Positions 11,313 to 20,864 of a stretch of 38,787 bases of DNA are shown here, in pieces. Each line of letters begins with the position of its first letter. Within the stretch, counting starts at the first letter, position 1. A program made the translations under genes and the position numbers. The DNA is taken from the IMG/VR virus record IMGVR_UViG_3300044825_000232, positions 1 through 38,787 of that record. One strand, written 5' to 3'. Source of the stretch: a virus. The notes under the pieces are model-generated. The model searched no databases and was not told the origin of the DNA. It saw only the letters and a program-made list of their open reading frames with translations.

Positions 11313-14300
11313 TGCCACGCGAGAATCTTCTTAGTCCTTCTGTAGCAGAGGTAAGTCCTAACTTTTACAATGCTGCACTTAAATCACAACTTTCAACTAG
11401 TGAGCAGGCTTTAGTAACCCAAGCCTCTTTAGCGTGGAAAACTGCTAATACACTAATGAAGTTAGGTAAAGATAAAGCACGTAAACAGTTTCTTGAACTT
11501 ACCCCTGATGTACAATCAACTATTCGGTATATGTATCCAGACCGTGAAGAATTTTTGCCAGAACAAAGTCCTCAACAACAACTAGCACAAAAAGTTATTA
11601 AAGGTGCTGGCAAAGTAGTTCAATTTTTTGGTAGTCCTATTATTAGTGCTTTTCAGGCTGCTGAAACTTATGGTCGTGTAATTAATACACCATACCAACT
11701 AGAGCAAAAACGTGAACAAGGTATTGACATTTTTAATACCAAAGTTCTTACTGATACTTATTATGGCAAAAATAATTGGCGTTGGGACCGTGTAGAAGAA
11801 TACAACAAAAAATATGGCGTTGCTTTAACAACGTTAGCCCGTGGCATTGCAGAAGGTAGAACTCCTGGTGAGTCTATTGACCTGTATGGCAAGTTTGATA
11901 AAGATATGGCTGCTGCTATTCAGTTTATGAATGACAATCCTAAACGTTTTGATACGTTTATGAAGTCTGTAAAAATGGATGCACAGGTTTCTTGGGGTAG
12001 AGATATTGTTAATAAGTTTGTTCCTACTGAAGCCGCTGCTTCTGGTGCTACATTAAATAGTAATCACTGGGCAGTTAAGTTTACGGAAAAACTTGGCATT
12101 GATTTAAAGACACAAAAAGGTCGCCTTAAGGCTAAGGGTTTAGTTTCTGGTCCACTAGATGCTATTTATCAGACAGCAATTGACCCATTGTCATATGTTG
12201 GTATTGGGCCAGGAGCAAAGGCTGCAACTACTGGTATTCGTGGCGTTAAAATGACTGGCGCTGAAGCCAAAACATTAGTTGGGTTAAAACCTAAAGGCGA
12301 ACGTCTTGCAGATATTTATCAAGTAATTGCAGAACGTAGTGGTAATGCTTCTGATGCTATTGCTTGGGCATTTACTCAACCAGATGTAATTAAATTTTGG
12401 GACGATGAACTAGGTCCGCTAATTAAAAAGTATGCCGAGGCAGAAGGACCTACAAACAAAGCCGCTGCTTACAATGAAATTTCTCAAAACTTTGCAGGTT
12501 ATACAAGCCGTGAATTTATTAAAGAACTTGCCAGCCCAGAGGTTCAAGCCTTTGATGCTGCGGGTGCAGAAAACTTCTTTACTAATATTGATAACTTTAA
12601 TAGAATACTAACTAGTCGTGTAGATGGCACAAGTTATAAACGCAATGGTATTCCATCTGCTAGTTTTTCACGCAAAATTGCAGCAACTGTAGAAAAAACA
12701 GCCCGTGCAGTATTTAGTCCGACAATAACTGCTAAGACGGACCCAGCAATTTTGGCTAAAGTAGATGATGAACGTCAAACTGCTATGGATATTCTTAAAA
12801 CAACAGCAGATTCTGATGAAGTTTTAGTAAACCCCAATGTACAAGAAGTATTTAAATTAGGCAAAGATGTTTCTAAAGTACAACGTGGGCTACAAAAAAT
12901 AGGTACTTCATTTGCCAGAAGCCCTGGTCGTATTCTTTTTGGCGATGATGCTATTAAAACAGCGCAAGATTTTCGTAATCTTGCCTATTTAGTTTTAGAG
13001 AATCCACGAATTGCCGATGCTATGACAGAATCTTTCTTGGACGAAACAATGGAAAACCAATTTACTATTGTTCGTAACCTATATCAGGCCGTAATGCTTA
13101 AGGCTGGTATGAATGGTTCTGCTGGTGGCGAAGCCCATATGGCTACAATTCTTTCATCTACCTTTAGCGAACAAGGATTAGGTACTACTTCTCGTATAGA
13201 GGTACCTCTTGACTTTGCTGATGTTATGAATCCTAGCGCTTTCCGTATGGAAAATGATGTACCACTATTGACTGGTAAGGGTGCTATACGTCCAAGTCAA
13301 TTAGTTGAGGGTATTGCTCCACTTCCTTATGATTTGATTTATCAGTATGGTGCTCAATCTAAAGTTTCTCAAAAAATTAACTTTACTAATGCACTAGGTG
13401 GTGCTACCAGAAATAACGCAGTACGTTTATATACAGACTTTTGGGCTCAGCAAACATTATTTCCGCGTTTAGGTATTCGTTCTGCTATAGATGAAGCCTT
13501 TTTTATGTATATGGCAGTGCCGTGGTATAATGTTCGCCAGTATTTAACTGGCGCTGCACTTGCACCTACCCGTGTTCTTGAGTCAATTACTGGTAGTAAT
13601 AGTGCTATGGGTATGTATCGCCGTGCTGCATATAAACTTCCTTTTGTTGGTAAGTTGCTTGACCCAAGAAAAAAGATTACTCCTGAACAGCGTTATCAAG
13701 CCGTTAAGAATTTAGCCAAAGAAGAATCTATAAAGCGTGGCTATGATGTCCCAGAGTCTGAAATTGCTATGTCTCTTATTCGTGGAGAGATAGTTCGTCA
13801 GGCTGAAGAAATTTATGGTAATACTTTAGACCCACAAACTTGGAAAAACATTCGTGAGTTAATTGAAGTTAATCCACAGGTTTTAGATTCTATGGTTAAC
13901 TCCTTGGGCGCTAGGTCATCTTTATCAGGTAAAATAGATGTTGAATATGTAGACACTATGTTTACTCCTAGCAATCTAAGTAAGATGTATGAAGACTATG
14001 GATTGACAGCAACTAAAAAGTTTAGACCAATTCAAGTTAGTAAAATGAGCCAGAAACAAGTTGCTATTGCTCACTATCGTCAATACTCTTTAAGTTTTCC
14101 ATATAATAGTAAGTCATTTGGTGATGGTGTATTTATTTCACCAGCAACGGCTTTCTTTACTAACAATGGTTTAAAAACTGCAGCAGATTTAGTTAAAGCC
14201 CGTAATCAACTACTTGAAAAAGTTGGCGTCAAGTTTTCTGAAGAAATTGGTGGCTATGCAGTTACTAATGAAAAGGCTGTAAAGGCTTTTAATACTAAAT

Positions 14301-16645
14301 TTTCATCTACTGTTTATAGTCGCCAACAAGGATTGCCAGAATCAGAAATTGCTTGGCTACATATAGACCGTATGTTGACTGAAATGCGTTATACATTTCA
14401 CGGTGGACCTAATGCTTTTAATAAAAAACTACTTGATGCAGTAAATACTAAGCATAAAGAAATAGTTGACTATCGCCTTAACGCCAAAAAATCTTTAGAA
14501 GGCGCTTGGGAAAATGCTGCAGCCAGCCTAACGTTTAAAGAGTTTGAAGACTTTACTGTAAATATGCACCCTATTGGTGAGATTAATACTGACTTAGTAT
14601 CTTATGGTGAAGTAAAAGATATGAAGGTATTTGAAGAAGAAGGCGGATTGCCTATGCTCCTTCAGAAATTTAGCAACTGGACTATGGAAGTTATGGATGC
14701 TACTGTCACAGGCTTTTATCGTCAGAAGGCTTTGTGGATTGCTTATGATGTTAACAGGGAAAAGATTAGACCATTAGAAAGTTTATTGGCTACTCGTTAT
14801 AAAAATGCTTTAATTGAACAAGGTATGAATCCAGGTAAGGCTGAGGCAATTGGAAAGACTCACGCAAAGAAACAAGCAGTAGAGCAAGCCTGGAAACAAT
14901 CTGGTGAAGAAGTTTTGCAATATGTAGATAACCCAAATATCCGAAGCAATATGGCTATCTCTGTTCGTTCAGTAGCCCGTTTCTACAGAGCAACTGAAGA
15001 CTTTTATCGCCGTTTGTACCGTGTATATGGCAAGACTCCACTACGCACTCTTTATAGATTGCGTCTATTAAACACAGGTCTTGACGCTGCTGGTGATATT
15101 TATGAGGATGACAGAGGAGATAAGTATATTATCTTCCCTACAGATACCATTATTAACTCAGCAGTAGAGCCAGTAGTCCGTGCATTTAGTGGCAAAGAAG
15201 AATTTAATATTCCTACCTTTAATGAACTATCACTTAAGTTAAGACTTGTTAATCCATCTTTTGCACCAGATGCAGGTTATCCTGCATTGTCTGGTCCTAT
15301 TGGTTCTTTTGGTACATTGGTATTAAAAGCAATAGTAGGAAATGTAGTTCCTTTTGCAGAGCGTTTAGGTATTATTTCTGAAGAGACTGCTGATAAAGCA
15401 CAAGCAAAATTTCTTGAAACTACAGATATTATTGGCAAGATTGGTTTAGGTAACTTTGCTGATACCACTAACTTTAAGAATTTCTTTGTGCCTATGTTGC
15501 AGAGTACATTCTTTCAGGCTGCTTCAACATTAATAGATAATGAAGCATTATCAGATAAAGAGTGGGACCGCCAACAGACAACTGCTGTAATGCAGGCTAT
15601 GCGTTACTTCCAAGCCTTTGGTATGGGTATTGATGAGTCAGCCTCTGAGCCTGAGAAATATGCTTATCAAAAGAAACTTAAAATTGCAACCAGCAATATT
15701 ATTATTGCTCGTACACTACTTGGCTACGTAAGCCCAGGTATGCCTACCTTTAGAGAGTCCAAAGATTTACCAGCCTTTTTAAAGAAGAATGGCATTACAG
15801 GATTTAAGTCTGAGTTTTGGGATATTTATAATGGTATCCTTCGTAATGAAGGCGAAGATGTAGGTAATGTATTTGACCTAGCCGTTGCTACATTTGTTGG
15901 CAAGTATCCTGATAAGGCCATCTATACAGTTCCTGCCACTGAAAAAGAGTGGAAAGTTATCATTGCTATGACAGATGATATGAAGGGCTGGATACGTAAG
16001 AACGAACGCTTTATTGATATTTATAAAGAAATGGGTTATGTATATGCCCCCAAAACTGGTGAGTTTAATGCTGATGTTTATAATTTCTTGGAGTCACAGG
16101 ACCTTATTAACATTCCAACCTTTGAAGATTATCTTATTAAACTACAGGTAGCAGTAGATAAAGAAAAATACTTTAACGTTCAACAGCAATTAGAAGAACG
16201 TCTTGCTACAACTGGAATTACCCAGGAACGTAGAGAACTTATTGATATTGCAGCCAAGACTAAAAAAGATATGACTACTGCTAATCCATATCTTCAGGCT
16301 GAAATTAATGGTTCAGTTAACGAACAAGGTAGTCTACGTATTAAGTTCAAGGCTTTGTATGAGGCTAACCAAGATAAACGTAACCCAGCCGATGCTAAGA
16401 CTAAGAAGGCTATGCAAATAGCCCTAGAAGAAGTTGCTAACTTTGTAGCCAATGCTACAGATGACTATCTATCACGTCGTTATGATTTTAGTAATCTAAA
16501 AGAACAACAGCGTGAAGAAGTTCAAGGCATTATTAATGAGTTGGCTAAAGCATATCCAGCAGTAAAAGAAGCAAATCGTGTGGTCTTTAAGCCACTACTT
16601 AATTCGTTCTCAAGAGATGCCGTGCAGGCAGGTACAGGAAGGTAA
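11312..16645 (+). CDS. Giant (1,777 aa) putative internal/ejection virion protein
   Basis: At 5.3 kb this one gene takes about 14% of the genome. It is mainly helical and strongly charged, with several moderately hydrophobic segments (for example KVVQFFGSPIISAFQAAE near residue 105 and NIIIARTLLGYVSPGM near 1470). It starts directly after the upstream protein and is followed by three further large unknown proteins. No enzymatic motif (transglycosylase, polymerase or protease) was recognised by eye. In podoviruses, very large proteins encoded beside the head genes are packed in the capsid and ejected to form a trans-envelope channel. That role is inferred from size, position and the absence of a tape-measure gene. 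It lacks the long coiled-coil repeats expected of a tape measure. Confidence 0.85.
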   Translation: MPRENLLSPSVAEVSPNFYNAALKSQLSTSEQALVTQASLAWKTANTLMKLGKDKARKQFLELTPDVQSTIRYMYPDREEFLPEQSPQQQLAQKVIKGAGKVVQFFGSPIISAFQAAETYGRVINTPYQLEQKREQGIDIFNTKVLTDTYYGKNNWRWDRVEEYNKKYGVALTTLARGIAEGRTPGESIDLYGKFDKDMAAAIQFMNDNPKRFDTFMKSVKMDAQVSWGRDIVNKFVPTEAAASGATLNSNHWAVKFTEKLGIDLKTQKGRLKAKGLVSGPLDAIYQTAIDPLSYVGIGPGAKAATTGIRGVKMTGAEAKTLVGLKPKGERLADIYQVIAERSGNASDAIAWAFTQPDVIKFWDDELGPLIKKYAEAEGPTNKAAAYNEISQNFAGYTSREFIKELASPEVQAFDAAGAENFFTNIDNFNRILTSRVDGTSYKRNGIPSASFSRKIAATVEKTARAVFSPTITAKTDPAILAKVDDERQTAMDILKTTADSDEVLVNPNVQEVFKLGKDVSKVQRGLQKIGTSFARSPGRILFGDDAIKTAQDFRNLAYLVLENPRIADAMTESFLDETMENQFTIVRNLYQAVMLKAGMNGSAGGEAHMATILSSTFSEQGLGTTSRIEVPLDFADVMNPSAFRMENDVPLLTGKGAIRPSQLVEGIAPLPYDLIYQYGAQSKVSQKINFTNALGGATRNNAVRLYTDFWAQQTLFPRLGIRSAIDEAFFMYMAVPWYNVRQYLTGAALAPTRVLESITGSNSAMGMYRRAAYKLPFVGKLLDPRKKITPEQRYQAVKNLAKEESIKRGYDVPESEIAMSLIRGEIVRQAEEIYGNTLDPQTWKNIRELIEVNPQVLDSMVNSLGARSSLSGKIDVEYVDTMFTPSNLSKMYEDYGLTATKKFRPIQVSKMSQKQVAIAHYRQYSLSFPYNSKSFGDGVFISPATAFFTNNGLKTAADLVKARNQLLEKVGVKFSEEIGGYAVTNEKAVKAFNTKFSSTVYSRQQGLPESEIAWLHIDRMLTEMRYTFHGGPNAFNKKLLDAVNTKHKEIVDYRLNAKKSLEGAWENAAASLTFKEFEDFTVNMHPIGEINTDLVSYGEVKDMKVFEEEGGLPMLLQKFSNWTMEVMDATVTGFYRQKALWIAYDVNREKIRPLESLLATRYKNALIEQGMNPGKAEAIGKTHAKKQAVEQAWKQSGEEVLQYVDNPNIRSNMAISVRSVARFYRATEDFYRRLYRVYGKTPLRTLYRLRLLNTGLDAAGDIYEDDRGDKYIIFPTDTIINSAVEPVVRAFSGKEEFNIPTFNELSLKLRLVNPSFAPDAGYPALSGPIGSFGTLVLKAIVGNVVPFAERLGIISEETADKAQAKFLETTDIIGKIGLGNFADTTNFKNFFVPMLQSTFFQAASTLIDNEALSDKEWDRQQTTAVMQAMRYFQAFGMGIDESASEPEKYAYQKKLKIATSNIIIARTLLGYVSPGMPTFRESKDLPAFLKKNGITGFKSEFWDIYNGILRNEGEDVGNVFDLAVATFVGKYPDKAIYTVPATEKEWKVIIAMTDDMKGWIRKNERFIDIYKEMGYVYAPKTGEFNADVYNFLESQDLINIPTFEDYLIKLQVAVDKEKYFNVQQQLEERLATTGITQERRELIDIAAKTKKDMTTANPYLQAEINGSVNEQGSLRIKFKALYEANQDKRNPADAKTKKAMQIALEEVANFVANATDDYLSRRYDFSNLKEQQREEVQGIINELAKAYPAVKEANRVVFKPLLNSFSRDAVQAGTGR

Positions 16646-16648
16646 ACA

Positions 16649-17479
16649 ATGGCAGTAGCCAAGTCTCCAGATGAAGCCAAAGCACAGGCTGAAAAGGCTC
16701 AAAAAGCACCAAAGAAACATCTTTCTGATTTGCAATCAGATTTTGGTGGTGATAATCCTACATATTATGTATCTTTTGATGACTATGGTAATACACGTAT
16801 TTTGCAGACAGTTATTGGCGACAAAACACAACAACGTTTCTTGGTTGTAAAAGCAGATGGTTTAGGTTATGACCTAGCCAATGGCGACCAAATAGTTAAG
16901 CAGGTCCGTACTTACTTTAAAAATAATAAAGAAGGTCTACGTAAGACCCTATATGACCTAGGCTATATGTCAGAGCGGGAATACACTACCCGTAGCGAAC
17001 AGGCTATTACCTCAGCAATTCTAAAGGTAGCCAATGAATATACAGTAGATGTTGTTGATTCATATCGCATTGATGGCAAGACTAAGTTTCCTACCTTTAC
17101 TAACTGGTTAAGTAGTATTCCTTCTGCTGGTGATGATAAAGATAGTGCTTATCCACGCAGAGATATTAACTTAGAAGACCGTGATGTAATTCGTGCTTTA
17201 GTTGAAGATGTCTATATGGATACCAATATGCAGTTGCCTGATGACCCTACAGTTATTGAGGCAAAGGTAGACCGCTATATGGATATGATTAAAAAGGGTG
17301 TACTAACTACAGCAAAAGAAGTCAAGGGTGAGAATGTATTTACTACTGGTAAAGGCTTTTCTGAAGCCAGAGTTCGTGCAGAACTAGGTAAAGAAATCCC
17401 AACTGAAAACCCAGAGGCTTATCAAAAAGCACAGAGTCTTAACTTCCTTAGTTTCTTGGCGCAGATGGAGCAGAGGTAA
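16649..17479 (+). CDS. Hypothetical structural protein of the ejection-protein block
   Basis: This 276-residue, charged protein begins with an Ala/Lys-rich segment (AKAQAEKAQKAPKKHL). A mixed alpha/beta domain follows (NPTYYVSFDDYGNTRILQTV). It lies three bases after the 1,777-residue gene, and its stop overlaps the next start by one base (TAATG). It has no recognised family. Its placement suggests co-assembly with the giant protein inside the head. Confidence 0.78.
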   Translation: MAVAKSPDEAKAQAEKAQKAPKKHLSDLQSDFGGDNPTYYVSFDDYGNTRILQTVIGDKTQQRFLVVKADGLGYDLANGDQIVKQVRTYFKNNKEGLRKTLYDLGYMSEREYTTRSEQAITSAILKVANEYTVDVVDSYRIDGKTKFPTFTNWLSSIPSAGDDKDSAYPRRDINLEDRDVIRALVEDVYMDTNMQLPDDPTVIEAKVDRYMDMIKKGVLTTAKEVKGENVFTTGKGFSEARVRAELGKEIPTENPEAYQKAQSLNFLSFLAQMEQR

Positions 17480-18480
17480 TGGCAGATACAGCAGAACAAA
17501 TTGCCTATGATACGGAGTTAGCACGTATCAATTCTATGCCCGTAGGCGTTGCTAAAATTAAAGCACGTGAGGCATTTGATGCTAAGTACCCTAATGGTCG
17601 TCCGACAGCAGTTGGTGTAGATACTACTGATACTACTACTGGCGTAGCAGAGGCGTTAGCCTTTGGTTTAACTGAAGCATTGATTGCTGCTTTCCCTGAG
17701 TTAAAGCCTATCTATGATTTGTTTGTAGTCAAAAAGTTTGCTGATGCTCGTATTGCTTACTATGCCTCTGACTACTATAAGAATTTAACTGCTACTTCTC
17801 AGGACCGTAAGAAGAAAAAGGCTACCCAGCCTGGTGTTTATGCCCAGGAGTTTGATGCCTGGAAACAAGCAACTAAGGTCAGGCTTACATCTAAAGGTGT
17901 TAAAGTAACACCAGAGATAGAAAAGTTATTAGAAGGTTTTTATGATGAGGGTTATAGCGACCTACAGATTGACCTTAAGATTCTTGACTCTGGCAAACTA
18001 GGAACTATTGGTGGCAGCACACTAGGTCTTATTAACCAACTTAAAGATGTAGCCTACGACCAGGGTGTAAACACTATCCTTCCTAAGTCTTATTGGGAAA
18101 AGGTATCTACTGGATTATTTGCAGGTACTTTAACTACTGATGATGTAGAAGAAGAACTAAAAGGTTTTGCTATTTCAGCCTTCCCTGCTTATGCCAAGGG
18201 CATAGAAGCAGGTCGTTCATTTAATCTACAAACTTCAGCATTACGTCAGACTATTGCTAATCTACTTGAGGTAGACGTAGATACTGTCACAAATGATAAC
18301 CCAATCTTTAAACAATTAGTTGGTTATGTAAATCCTAAAACACAAACACCAGAAGTAGTTCCTTTGTGGGAGGCAGAAAAGATTGTTAAAAGTAGAGATG
18401 AATGGAACTACACCAAGAACGCCAGAGATACCTATGATGCTCTTGGCCTTAAAGTATTGCGTGATTGGGGGCTAGCATAA
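17479..18480 (+). CDS. Hypothetical internal virion protein
   Basis: This 333-residue protein is mostly helical, with several amphipathic stretches and one mildly hydrophobic helix (VAEALAFGLTEALIAAFPEL, around residues 55-75). Both ends overlap neighbours by one base (TAATG), so it is tightly coupled to the genes on either side. The weakly membrane-seeking helix would suit a protein released into the host envelope, but this is inference. Confidence 0.78.
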   Translation: MADTAEQIAYDTELARINSMPVGVAKIKAREAFDAKYPNGRPTAVGVDTTDTTTGVAEALAFGLTEALIAAFPELKPIYDLFVVKKFADARIAYYASDYYKNLTATSQDRKKKKATQPGVYAQEFDAWKQATKVRLTSKGVKVTPEIEKLLEGFYDEGYSDLQIDLKILDSGKLGTIGGSTLGLINQLKDVAYDQGVNTILPKSYWEKVSTGLFAGTLTTDDVEEELKGFAISAFPAYAKGIEAGRSFNLQTSALRQTIANLLEVDVDTVTNDNPIFKQLVGYVNPKTQTPEVVPLWEAEKIVKSRDEWNYTKNARDTYDALGLKVLRDWGLA

Positions 18481-20240
18481 TGGTACAACCAAATACTTTA
18501 ATTGATGGTGGCGGAGATAACGAAACCGCAGCGGAAAAACGTGCAAGACGTATGGCTGAACTTAAGGCTGAACGTGAAAAGCGTATGGAAGAAGCGGCTA
18601 GACAACGTGCTGCCTCTGACCCGATGAAAGACCCTACTAACCGACCAGAAGCACCTCAGTTAGATGACGGATATATTCGGTATTATTCTTGGATTGGTGG
18701 AGTAACAACAGGTTCTTGGAGACTTTATAAAGAAAAAGCAGATTCTCCTAAAGCGGCTTCTGCTGAAGCACGCTCCGAGGGTGGAGCAACACAGGCTGAC
18801 TTTTCTAGTTCTACTGGTGCCAATACGTTAGCGGCAAGTGATTCTTCTGGAAGCACTGGTAGTACTGGTAGCACTGGTAGTACTGGAAGTACTGGTAGTA
18901 CTGATAGCGCTGGAAGTACTGGTAGTACTGGAAGCACTGGAGGCGCATCTCAAACTAATGAACAATATGCTCAATCTCTTGGCTATACATTTGGCGCACC
19001 CCCAGCATCTTTAGGATTTCAAGGGGTTTTAAGTTCTACATTCAGTGAATTTACTAGCCCTGGTGTACAAAAATCTTCACCAATTTTTGCATATAAAATT
19101 GTTGATAATGGTGACGGAACATATTCACTTGCTGTTTTAGCAAGGAGAGATGATAACTCAGTTACAGGCGGTACTTATGGTGCCCGATATTATCTTGACC
19201 CAAATAGTAAAACATATATAAATGCTGCCAGCAATAATACAGGTAGTGCTGGAAGTACTAGCAGTACAGGTGATAGTAGAACTACTGGCAATACAAGTAG
19301 CACAGACCCAGCAACATTAGCATTTATTAAATCTTTGCAAGACCAAATTGCAAAACTTACTGCAGGTAATCAACAATCTGCAGCAGATAAAGCAGCAGCA
19401 GATGCAGCAGCCAAAAAAGAAAAGGCTGAAAGTGCTATTGCAGTTTTGACAGACCGTTTTAGCAGATATGGTTTGGCTAGTTTAGTGCCTAAGATTAAAG
19501 AGTTGGCTATTGGTGGTGCTAGTGAAAATACTATTACCCTACAACTACAGGAAACAGAAGAATATAGACAGCGTTTTCGTGCTAATCAGGACCGTATTAA
19601 GAAAGGTCTATCTGTTCTTGACCCAGGTACATATTTAGCCCTTGAGGATGATTATCGTCAAATTCTTAGAGCATATGGCTTAAAGCAATTTGATAATGAT
19701 GACTATGTAACTCAGTTTATATCTAATGATATTTCTACAACTGAGTTGTCTAACCGTGTAGTTACAGCGGTTCAGCGTGTTCAGAACGCTGACCCAGCAG
19801 TTCTAACTACATTGCGTGGTTTTTATGGCATTAGCGACAATGACCTTGTTGCCTATGTACTTGACCCTAATCAACAGTTCCAGAAGATTGAACGTCAGGT
19901 TGCAGCAGCAGAGATTGGTTCAGCAGCAAGACTTCAGGGTATTAATGCTGGAGTGGCTGTATCTGAGCAGTTGGCTGCACAAGGTATTACTAAAGCCCAG
20001 GCTCAAAAGGGTTATGCAACTATTGCAGACATCCTACCTACGGCTGAAAAACTGTCTGATATTTATGCAGGAACTCTTGATGAATATCGTCTTGGTGAAG
20101 CAGAGCAAGAAGTGTTTAACACGCTTGCGTCTGCTCAACGTAAGAGACAAAAACTTGCAGAACGAGAAGTTGCAGCATTTTCTGGTACTAGTGGATTAAG
20201 TAAGGCTTCATTAAGTAGCCAAATTGGCGGCAATATATAG
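18480..20240 (+). CDS. Virion protein with Gly-Ser-Thr linker repeats
   Basis: The start is set at ATG 18480, overlapping the upstream TAA, giving 586 residues; an in-frame TTG at 18465 is less likely. Residues 15-45 are a charged helix. Residues about 123-154 are a run of GST triplets, and a second Ser/Thr/Gly linker lies near 253-275. Between them is a beta-rich domain (YKIVDNGDGTYSLAVLARR). The C-terminal half is helical, with an Ala/Lys coiled coil at about 295-320. The linkers give a flexible three-part protein. It ends the block of probable ejection proteins. Confidence 0.8.
   Translation: MVQPNTLIDGGGDNETAAEKRARRMAELKAEREKRMEEAARQRAASDPMKDPTNRPEAPQLDDGYIRYYSWIGGVTTGSWRLYKEKADSPKAASAEARSEGGATQADFSSSTGANTLAASDSSGSTGSTGSTGSTGSTGSTDSAGSTGSTGSTGGASQTNEQYAQSLGYTFGAPPASLGFQGVLSSTFSEFTSPGVQKSSPIFAYKIVDNGDGTYSLAVLARRDDNSVTGGTYGARYYLDPNSKTYINAASNNTGSAGSTSSTGDSRTTGNTSSTDPATLAFIKSLQDQIAKLTAGNQQSAADKAAADAAAKKEKAESAIAVLTDRFSRYGLASLVPKIKELAIGGASENTITLQLQETEEYRQRFRANQDRIKKGLSVLDPGTYLALEDDYRQILRAYGLKQFDNDDYVTQFISNDISTTELSNRVVTAVQRVQNADPAVLTTLRGFYGISDNDLVAYVLDPNQQFQKIERQVAAAEIGSAARLQGINAGVAVSEQLAAQGITKAQAQKGYATIADILPTAEKLSDIYAGTLDEYRLGEAEQEVFNTLASAQRKRQKLAEREVAAFSGTSGLSKASLSSQIGGNI
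18846..18942 (+). repeat. Nine-base GST-coding microrepeat
   Basis: This run of near-identical units such as AGTACTGGT and AGCACTGGT encodes Gly-Ser-Thr triplets in the upstream half of the gene at 18480-20240. Such a simple repeat can change length by slippage, so the linker length may vary between relatives. Confidence 0.85.
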
Positions 20241-20361
20241 ATTCCCGATGTGGACCAATCGGCCCCACACGGTGTATTAGACCGATAGTAAGAGCCAGCC
20301 CACCTACCCCTGGGTGGAACTGTGGCTTACGAACTAACTACAAATAGAAAGGGTGGTTGCT
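20241..20361 (+). other. Intergenic leader with a long hairpin ahead of the scaffold gene
   Basis: This is the only large gap inside the late unit. A hairpin spans 20288-20330: GTAA and GCCA (20288-20291, 20294-20297) pair with TGGC and TTAC (20323-20330), leaving a 2-nt bulge. An inner CCACC (20300-20304) pairs with GGTGG (20313-20317). No T-run follows. It may mark a separate promoter or RNA-processing point for the abundant scaffold and capsid messages. Confidence 0.5.
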
Positions 20362-20832
20362 ATGAGCAACAACTACTGGGATGACGAAGAAGACGAAGAC
20401 AATGTACCTGACCATCAACTGACTGGTGATGACTTAGTTAAGAAACTAAGAAAAGCCAAGCGTGCTGATGAGAAGCGCATTAAAGAACTCTCCGAACAAC
20501 TTGAAGGATTCCTCAAGGAGAAGCGAGAGTCTACCGTCAAAGAAGTCCTAGAAAAAAAGGGAGTAAACGCTAAGGCTGCACGCCTTATCTTGAAAGATGT
20601 GCCAGATGCCACAGAGGAATCTATTGATTCTTGGCTCCGTGATAACGGAGATTTAATTGGCTATAACCCACAGGCTGTTCAAGAAGATGTGCAAAATAAT
20701 CTTGCGGCATTACGCCAGCAAGATGTGTTAACTCAAGGCGGAATTACTCCAGACAAACTCGTAGACATTGAAGCACGTATGGAAAACGCAGATTCAATGG
20801 ATGAGTTAATTAACTTACTACGAAACTCCTAA
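20362..20832 (+). CDS. Capsid scaffolding protein
   Basis: This 156-residue protein is highly charged, starts with an acidic stretch (WDDEEDEDN), continues with a coiled coil at about residues 25-60 (KKLRKAKRADEKRIKELSEQ) and ends in a short amphipathic helix (SMDELINLLRNS). This layout and the place directly before the major capsid gene are the marks of a scaffold that guides shell assembly and is then lost. The ATG at 20362 has GAAAGG upstream; an in-frame GTG nine bases earlier is less likely. Confidence 0.82.
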   Translation: MSNNYWDDEEDEDNVPDHQLTGDDLVKKLRKAKRADEKRIKELSEQLEGFLKEKRESTVKEVLEKKGVNAKAARLILKDVPDATEESIDSWLRDNGDLIGYNPQAVQEDVQNNLAALRQQDVLTQGGITPDKLVDIEARMENADSMDELINLLRNS

Positions 20833-20864
20833 TCGTTCATAGTCACTGGAGGTGACGCAAAAAA

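Noticed and set aside
18846-18942. CRISPR-like or regulatory repeat
   Set aside because: The nine-base periodicity is in frame with a coding GST linker and has no spacers. No CRISPR array is present in the window.
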